Source: Candidatus Krumholzibacteriota bacterium
GTDB taxonomy: Bacteria; Krumholzibacteriota; Krumholzibacteriia; LZORAL124-64-63
Direction of reading: 5' to 3'
Assembly: GCA_022711765.1 (NCBI GenBank)
Contig: JAKLEB010000001.1
Span: 499,186 to 563,185, forward strand
DNA length: 64,000 nt
Shown here: piece after piece, positions 60,301 to 64,000 of the stretch
Layout: every line of letters begins with the position of its first letter
Position numbering within the stretch: the stretch's first letter is position 1
Notes under the pieces: generated by a model
What the model saw: the letters and a program-made list of their open reading frames with translations, nothing else
What the model was told of the DNA's origin: nothing
Database searches by the model: none
Position numbers and translations under genes: made by a program

Positions 60301-60763
60301 GATAGTAGGTGAATCCGCCGGGCAGGCGGCGCGAGTTCGGGAACAGGAAGAACCAATCCGGGTATCGAATGACGGTGTAGAGTCCCGTCGCGCCGTCGAC
60401 CTCCACGATTTCGGACTCGCGGTCGAGGTCCAGCCCGAGCCGCTCGATCAGGTGGGCGCGGAACAGCGTGTCCAGACCGGGGCGCCGGAACTCCTTCCGG
60501 GGGTCGACGCCCTGGGCCAGCAGGCGCTCGCGCAGGACGAGGCGCTCGACACCCAGCAGGCGCGGGTCCGCCGTGGTGCGCAGCAGGGGATCGAGGCCGT
60601 AGAGCAGCGGTCCGGGGTACTGGGGATCGGCCTGGGCGCCCCGCGGCCAGCCGCCGAGCAGAAGGAGGACGAGGATGACGAAGGGGCAGGCGGCGGCTGC
60701 GGACCTGGGGCGGCGCCGGCGGAGGCAGTGCTGGGAGTTCGTTGGCCTCCGGCGCGTGGTCAA
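54320..60763 (-). CDS. sprA: SprA-like outer-membrane translocon of the type IX secretion system
   Basis: 2147 aa (Bacteroidota SprA is about 2400). Arg-rich start, hydrophobic core about 27-38 and cleavage near RGA/AQA (43-45) form a signal peptide. The body is a repeated series of SprA-type modules: GLINLTIPVKLPRTLEKIIGRGEKTQIKITGREHIAIRGE, then long beta-rich segments with ordered LGYSSNQSGLFGVKVTGQYGP and GIANRTRRV-type strands, ending in an aromatic barrel strand (GLGLEATFVF). In Flavobacteria SprA is a 36-stranded pore moving folded T9SS cargo. TTG 60763 has AGGAG about 10 nt upstream; only weak promoter hexamers (TTGCGG-18-TATCGA, 60809-60780) are visible. Other T9SS genes (gldKLMN, porU/V) are not in this window. 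Confidence 0.9.
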   Translation of the reverse strand: MTTRRRPTNSQHCLRRRRPRSAAAACPFVILVLLLLGGWPRGAQADPQYPGPLLYGLDPLLRTTADPRLLGVERLVLRERLLAQGVDPRKEFRRPGLDTLFRAHLIERLGLDLDRESEIVEVDGATGLYTVIRYPDWFFLFPNSRRLPGGFTYYPPRPIDAAEVQLFVDDADRGLQRQWAVANELQREAALGVTGGGRLAGQGEGLINLTIPVKLPRTLEKIIGRGEKTQIKITGREHIAIRGETTRSNQFTPNERVQSQSWFPDLDMEQQLQVNLSGQIGEKIFIEVDHNSETIGPEGTKIKLSYRGDEDEVIQSIETGDVGLTLPGGQLLGYSSNQSGLFGVKVTGQYGPADFTVVASKQKAESDSKSFNARGGEITEHVIPSYAYLNNRFFRLDLPRLAGDAQVQLGYEYPDSVGRVAGERIESTSVRVYRSLGGVAPQEGDVQYVAAAIDSGGRWEPDYVNGIPLDNWETGWVWRPVPITFLRTVDDDIVAVDLGQQMQDDDILAVTYDVVNASGQVVYRVGEDPNSGAERGLPIGDQSYYRMKLLKPAQRDYFTFQYVLRNIYPLGGSNIDMESFELRIETTAITDNPDYHTEALSYLRVFGLDRENPQAELTPDGVVDKHRTVIFDLTNGLLLFPLDFPFPFAAGEDKYRAYVNDDAVWDESWAGSNLQLNQTPQIYDWTTTPSTYSDFGKFNLVALHAAASNVINLGASNIEEGSETVTLDGRTLQRDVDYTIDYLFGTVELRGDAAGQLTPDSNVQVNYQYAPFFGGGQSSLLGLNLGYDLGRESKLATTWLYESNSIVGEKAKLGEEPSHTLVGNLNLNHTLESGLLTDVANLLAIGRRDKESTLAVSGEAAVSVPNPNTRDRVYIEDFEGAASTDVVTLGRLGWYPASRPLPLPGDARPFAPESRAGTIRWFTPETRVLRRYLNPELVGQERDETQQAVSLYFRQDAGWTPDQWGGIMRGLSRTGLDLSKSQFIEFWINDWAADPADRRGVLHIDFGYLSEDFVWRNAAGGVEYGTWQLEDRNQDGSFTVSTEDVGLDAVYAGQDVVQPGAQYSVEQTSPDDPYPFINNTAGNNYEDSEDLDGNTAFDEKNGYFTVAIDLRDTPALVDVAATYPGADLGGSSWRKYRIRLSDLLEQNDDAIANIHAVRHLRIWYEDPAAAAPGAVNLELAELAFLGSRWERQGIRKTSDETLLSAADLGPDENFFIGEINNKDNPEYHPPFPVHVENNIPEKESSLIVDFNELAPDHLIRIGKQVSAQGDDYTRYSRLSWWWHCPDADVADLDMFYRLGADSTNYYEVALQFADTPQRVGWSHINLDLVDLTNLKNAERGDDGTIRTEVADALNGQLYPVRIVGQPDLRRVTRYYVGIANRTRRVINGQMWMNDVLLVGVKRDVGLAEKVGLRLNMADVVKVDFDWDQRDAEYHGLNEDAGQGAVTRNWTLSTNFRVDDFVPLLGFQLPVSLSRRQSTSRPKYEINSDIEIVDEDRRNLFSTVEDRESYSVRLSHRQSRAAVPRYLVDPWTVQFSGSTTGRTSPTEDADQASLQGSLNFNLQIPGETTVSKVPLLGRIPIVRSIGLLPTRLEGSAAFTKTDRTSFRKDLDGTQYPSTSTKTKPGTLTGTLEYRPLPLVTVNYKNRSERDLLRRREWQGINIGEENRYSQDVSLTLVVPKATQLPQSGAFAPLRTLVRGVNSLRPSLTYQGSFVDDHSPGIRQPGDPPDVRSISNSNDWQYRAQLPLGEIFKSLVPERKRTADQAQQMIQEQERLMQQARQDTTLRFDPATIDGWDEMTPDQRREAEEEWLLEQAELRLREEGRELPAPAAGGGFGPRDLVEPVLAALRGFDAISFSFTDGRSSGYGRLTSDVPGFAYRWGFDTQPDLDDTTYATVRFAESQNTTVATKTRLSRDFSLDVKYTLAESRQRTIDSETRNYSQDWPDLRLNLTGLERLGLFGGKADDREAGWFRSSSFDLAYKHSKSVPNFTETFHNPRRSSTYTPRWNMTFHSGLALTLNGSYSTENQISSGVINDTHRLQVGLQVQHEFQAQTLLAKLGLYRPGNQPTVNMSVDLRFSSNTTDRTVPGATYQQAQQGTQSISLQPRFTYNITRNLSGAFSLNFSQNKNLATDLKTTVFGLGLEATFVF

Positions 60764-61007
60764 GCCTCGACACTCCTCGTCGATACGCTACCATGGTCAC
60801 GGCCCGCAACTGCCCGGACAGTGGCCCCCGTCCTCCCAAGTGGTCGCCCTGCCTACCGGACAGGACGACCGCGCCCGACGCCGCGCGCACCGGCCGCTCG
60901 GTGAGACCGCCCGCTCAGGGCGGCGCGCCGGGCGCCGGACCGGCGGGACCGGCCGGCCCCGCTGGAAGTAACCCGCCCCGCCGGGGCGGACTCGACAGGA
61001 CTCGCGG
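60764..61007. other. Divergent region between sprA and lptF with a GC hairpin
   Basis: 244 bp. A perfect hairpin of 7-bp stem (CCGCCCC/GGGGCGG) and 3-nt loop at 60973-60989 lies 18 nt before the lptF start, so it is in the lptF leader. Only weak promoter-like hexamers are seen for sprA and none that I trust for lptF. No gene. Confidence 0.4.
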
Positions 61008-62390
61008 ATGCGCTTGCTGGACAGGCACTTGATTCGGGCGGCGGTGGGGCCCTTCCTCTTCGGGCTCTTCACCATCACCTTCCTCTTGATGATCGACGTA
61101 CTCTTCGACTATGTCGACATGTTCGTGAGCAAGGGGGTTGCGTTCAGCGTGGCCACGCGGGTCCTGATCCTCAGCCTGGGCTTCACACTTGCATTATCCG
61201 TTCCAATGTCCGTCCTCGTCGCGGTCCTCATGAGCGTCGGCCAACTCGCTGGCGACAACGAGATTACGGCGATGAAGGCGAGCGGCGTCAGCCTCTGGGC
61301 CGTCCTGCGGCCGCTCGCGCTCGGCGCCGCGATCATCGGGGTGGGCCTGACGGCCTTCAACCACTACGTCTATCCGGAATCGAACCACACCCTGGTCAAC
61401 CTGCTCTACGACATCAAGCGTTCGCGGCCCATGCTGGAGATCCGCGAGCAGATGTTCACCGACCTGAAGGACGACATGACGATCTACGTCGCGAGCAAGG
61501 ACGACCGCACCGGCCGCATCACCGACGTCTCGATCGTCGAGAAGGAGCAGGGCGACGAGCTGAGCCCGCGGGTGACCACGGCCGACTGGGGCGTGATCGT
61601 CACCGACCCGGCGACCGACGCCTTGATCCTCGAGCTGCACGACGGCGAGATCCACGAGCTGCCCGACCCCGACCAGCCGCAGAAGTACCAGGTCATCCGG
61701 TTCGGTCGCCACGTGATCCGTCTCGAGAACATGCAGCAGGAACTCCAGGACTCGCAACGCGAGAGCCGCGGCGATCGCGAGATGAACCTGACCGATCTGC
61801 GGCGCGCCGCCCGCGACCAGCGCGACAAGCGGCACGAGGTCGAGAGCCAGATCGCCAACCTCAACGCCGACGTCGTCCAGTGGCAGTTCCGCCAGCTGCT
61901 GCCTGACGAGCGCGCCCAGCTCGCCGGCCACGACGCGGCCAACCCGGCCGAGCGGCGCACGCGGCTGGGCGCCACGCGGCGCAAGCTGGAGCACGCGGTC
62001 AGCCAGTCGCGGGCGCAGGCGACGATCGTCGACTCCATCGACCGCAAGACGAACAAGTTCCTGGTCGAGTACCACAAGAAGCTCGCGATCCCGTTCGCGT
62101 GCCTCGTGTTCGCCCTGGTGGGGGTCCCGATGGCGGTCTCGACCAGCCGCAGCGGCCGCGGCGTCTCGATCAGCCTGGCCATGCTGGTGTACCTGGTCTA
62201 CTACCTCTGCCTGGTCGGCGGCGAGAAGCTGTCGGACCGCGGCATGCTCGACCCGGCGCTCGCCATGTGGTCGGGTAATCTCCTGCTGCTGGGCGGTGGC
62301 ATCCCGCTCTTCAGCCGGGCCGTCCGCGAGACGTCGTACCTCCAGCTGCCGTGGCCGCCCCGCCGGCGAGCGGCCGGGACGTCCGCATGA
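61008..62390 (+). CDS. LPS export ABC permease, LptF/LptG family (first copy)
   Basis: 460 aa, larger than usual (about 360). N-terminal helices 1-3 (LIRAAVGPFLFGLFTITFLLMIDVLF, VLILSLGFTLALSVPMSVLVAVLMSVG, SLWAVLRPLALGAAIIGVGL), periplasmic beta-jellyroll, and C-terminal helices 4-6 (AIPFACLVFALVGVPMAVS on). The extra length is a charged, probably coiled-coil insertion at about 245-350 (Arg/Glu/Gln-rich, LRRAARDQRDKRHEVES). With LptG and LptB it extracts LPS from the inner membrane. ATG 61008 with AGGA 7 nt upstream; stop overlaps the next gene by ATGA. The order makes it the LptF-type partner. Confidence 0.9.
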   Translation: MRLLDRHLIRAAVGPFLFGLFTITFLLMIDVLFDYVDMFVSKGVAFSVATRVLILSLGFTLALSVPMSVLVAVLMSVGQLAGDNEITAMKASGVSLWAVLRPLALGAAIIGVGLTAFNHYVYPESNHTLVNLLYDIKRSRPMLEIREQMFTDLKDDMTIYVASKDDRTGRITDVSIVEKEQGDELSPRVTTADWGVIVTDPATDALILELHDGEIHELPDPDQPQKYQVIRFGRHVIRLENMQQELQDSQRESRGDREMNLTDLRRAARDQRDKRHEVESQIANLNADVVQWQFRQLLPDERAQLAGHDAANPAERRTRLGATRRKLEHAVSQSRAQATIVDSIDRKTNKFLVEYHKKLAIPFACLVFALVGVPMAVSTSRSGRGVSISLAMLVYLVYYLCLVGGEKLSDRGMLDPALAMWSGNLLLLGGGIPLFSRAVRETSYLQLPWPPRRRAAGTSA

Positions 62391-63460
62391 AGATCTTCGA
62401 GCGCCTCATCCTGGGCAACTTCCTGCGCTACCTCATGTATACCCTCGCGGGGTCGTTCATCCTCTTCACGCTCGTCGACCTCTTCGACCACCTGGGGAGC
62501 TTCATCGACAACCACGCAACGGCTTCGATGACCTTGCGGTACTACCTCTACAAGGGCGCCTGGATCATCGACCAGGTCCTGCCGATCGCCGTGCTCATGG
62601 CGACCCTGTTCACGATCGGCAGCATGTCCCGCTACCTCGAGCTGACCGCGCTCTACGCCTGCGGCCTGTCTCTGCTGCGGATCGCACGCCCGCTGCTGAT
62701 CGCGGGCGTCGTGCTGACCGTCGGCGCGCTCGCCTGGCGGGAGTACGTGCTCCCGGAGGCGAACGTCCGCAAGTGGCAGGTCTGGGAGGTGGAGATCCAC
62801 AAGAAGGCCGAGCGGCTCCGGCCGACTCGGCAGATCACCGCGACCGGCCCGGACGGCCGGCTCTACTACGCCCGCAAGTACGATCCCAACACCCAGGTCG
62901 TCACCGGGTTGAAGGTGCTGACGCTCGCGGGGCCGGCCGTCGTCGAGCGCATCGACGCCGAGCGCGCCGAGTGGGACGGCCAGCACTGGCGACTCCAGCA
63001 GGGGACGCGCCGGAGCTTCCGGCAGGATCAGGAGACGATCGAGTCGTTCGCGACGCTCGACGCCACCGATCTCGCGATCACCCCGGGCGGCCTCTACCGC
63101 ACCCAGGTACGACAGGAGAACATGAACATCCGCCAGCTCGCGGAGCACCGCAAGCTGCTCGCCCAGACGGGCGGCGATCCCACCGCCACCGAGGTCGACA
63201 TCCAGTTCCAGCTCGCGTTCCCCCTCGTGAACCTGATCGTCGTCTGCCTGGGCGTGGTCCTCGCGTCGGGACCCCGCAGGACCACGGTCGCGTCCGGATT
63301 CGGGCTGACCATGCTCGTCGGCTTCGGCTACTACTTGCTGATGATGTTCGGGCGCTCGCTCGGCCATACCGGAGTCCTGCCGGCGGTGGGAGCCGGCTGG
63401 GCCGGGAACGTCGTCTACGCGGCAGCGACCTGGCTCCTCTACCTCCGCGCGCGCCGTTGA
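62387..63460 (+). CDS. LPS export ABC permease, LptF/LptG family (second copy)
   Basis: 357 aa, normal length. Three N-terminal helices (LILGNFLRYLMYTLAGSFILFTLVDLFDHL, LPIAVLMATLFTIGSMSRYLELTALYACG with the coupling-helix region, LLIAGVVLTVGALAW), a periplasmic domain, and three C-terminal helices (FPLVNLIVVCLGVVLASGPRR onward). ATG 62387 overlaps the previous stop (ATGA), so the two permeases are made 1:1. LptB, C, A and D are not in the window. Confidence 0.92.
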   Translation: MKIFERLILGNFLRYLMYTLAGSFILFTLVDLFDHLGSFIDNHATASMTLRYYLYKGAWIIDQVLPIAVLMATLFTIGSMSRYLELTALYACGLSLLRIARPLLIAGVVLTVGALAWREYVLPEANVRKWQVWEVEIHKKAERLRPTRQITATGPDGRLYYARKYDPNTQVVTGLKVLTLAGPAVVERIDAERAEWDGQHWRLQQGTRRSFRQDQETIESFATLDATDLAITPGGLYRTQVRQENMNIRQLAEHRKLLAQTGGDPTATEVDIQFQLAFPLVNLIVVCLGVVLASGPRRTTVASGFGLTMLVGFGYYLLMMFGRSLGHTGVLPAVGAGWAGNVVYAAATWLLYLRARR

Positions 63461-63483
63461 GAACCCGGTTTTCCCTGGACTCC

Positions 63484-63512
63484 TTGCCCGGCAGATCCTA
63501 GGTTTATACATT
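63484..63512 (+). promoter_or_regulatory. Promoter of the PKD lipoprotein gene
   Basis: TTGCCC, exactly 17 bp, TACATT (the same -10 hexamer as the TonB receptor promoter). Start near 63519, leader about 79 nt with GC-rich foldable sequence. Confidence 0.7.
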
Positions 63513-63597
63513 GATGTGGCCTTGGCTTACCTGAGCGGCGCCGGGGGGGTACGCCCGCCCGGGCCAGTCGCGCCAGCACCTGCACCCGGAGCCGGTG

Positions 63598-64000
63598 ATG
63601 CCAATGAGAAAGCTCGGTCTGATCCTGTTTCTGGCCGCCCTGGCCGCCCTCTTCGTGGCTGGCTGCGGCGAAGACGACTCCAAGCCGGTCATCACCCGGC
63701 TGTACGCCAGCGAGACCTGCGGCGTCGCGCCCCTGCGCGTGGACTTCCGGGCGGACGTCTCGGGCGGCAAGCCGCTCGCGGACCCGACCGGCGGCAACGC
63801 CTGGTTGCGGATCGTCTGGGATTTCGGCGATGGCCACGGGATCGACAACGGCACCTCGATCGCCTACCACGAGTTCGCGGACACCGGCACCTTCAACGTC
63901 ACCGTGACCGCCGAGGACGACAACGGCGAACGCGCGAGCCGCAGCATCGCGATCACCGTCATCGCGGACAGCCTGGGCATCCAGGCCTTCAGCCGGATCG
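63598..64000 (+). CDS. PKD-domain lipoprotein, 3' end outside window
   Basis: At least 134 codons; the frame runs off the window end. Lipoprotein signal with lipobox FVAGC (Cys23). The mature start GEDDS is acidic, then a PKD domain: APLRVDFRADVSGGKPL, the hallmark VWDFGDGHG, YHEFADTGTFNVTVTAED. PKD domains are Ig-like binding modules of surface proteins. ATG 63598 has GGAG 6 nt upstream; ATG 63604 is the alternative. Function of the unseen part unknown. Confidence 0.88.
   Translation, partial: MPMRKLGLILFLAALAALFVAGCGEDDSKPVITRLYASETCGVAPLRVDFRADVSGGKPLADPTGGNAWLRIVWDFGDGHGIDNGTSIAYHEFADTGTFNVTVTAEDDNGERASRSIAITVIADSLGIQAFSRI

Noticed and set aside
1..64000. Mobile elements, CRISPR arrays, toxin-antitoxin or defence genes, tRNAs
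   Set aside because: I looked for transposase/integrase motifs, regularly spaced repeats, small paired ORFs and cloverleaf sequences in all gaps and found none; gene order is of conserved chromosomal type.

Overview
The window is very GC-rich, gene-dense DNA from a Gram-negative (diderm) bacterium. It holds LptF/LptG-type LPS-export permeases, a TonB-dependent receptor, an OmpA-type lipoprotein, a capsule/O-antigen locus and, most tellingly, a 2147-residue SprA-like protein, the outer-membrane translocon of type IX secretion. SprA in a GC-rich background, with PKD lipoproteins and a DUF5723-like barrel, points to the FCB superphylum outside classical low-GC Bacteroidota, for example an uncultured Eisenbacteria-, Krumholzibacteria- or Latescibacteria-like lineage. 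The lineage is inferred; no rRNA gene is present to settle it. I see no phage, transposase, CRISPR array, tRNA or rRNA.

Layout. 1-4480: end-truncated secreted protein and a TonB receptor behind a strong promoter and a structured leader. 4484-8016: peptide-type ABC transporter (two permeases, one fused double ATPase, no binding protein visible). 8325-11685: unknown lipoprotein plus DUF5723-like barrel. 16895-11682 (minus): glycine cleavage operon gcvT-gcvH-gcvPA-gcvPB ending in a LipM-type octanoyltransferase. 20729-17024 (minus): secreted cyclophilin and UvrA. 20905-22065: cysteine-desulfurase-like enzyme. 22832-22203 (minus): OmpA lipoprotein. 23367-26594: TPR/zinc-ribbon membrane protein and DUF4388 protein. 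30542-26595 (minus): rpsO-pnp-M16 peptidase. 30804-44137: polysaccharide locus with a short plus-strand group and a seven-gene minus-strand operon (export protein, chain-length regulator, glycosyltransferases, polymerase, flippase, methyltransferase). 53263-44209 (minus): rimP-nusA-ylxQ-infB-[rbfA fused to nrnA]-truB-ribF. 60763-53377 (minus): sprA and a glutaminyl-cyclase-like M28 enzyme. 61008-63460: lptF-lptG. 63598 to the end: PKD lipoprotein, cut by the window edge.

How it works together. Much of the window serves the cell envelope: LPS transport, surface polysaccharide, outer-membrane import and type IX secretion, interleaved with conserved translation/transcription operons. Most operons are tightly packed with 1-14 nt overlaps. 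At least eight transcription units have a recognisable housekeeping promoter, TTGnnn with exactly 17 bp to a TATAAT-like hexamer. Three conserved operons have leader or intergenic RNA structures of the kind expected for autoregulation: before rpsO, between rpsO and pnp, and before rimP-nusA. TTG starts backed by strong Shine-Dalgarno sequences are unusually common. No obviously new mobile or defence system is present. The most unusual items are the RbfA-NrnA fusion, the SprA/glutaminyl-cyclase pair with glutamine at mature N-termini, the DUF4388/pseudopilin-like fusion, and the RNA leaders.
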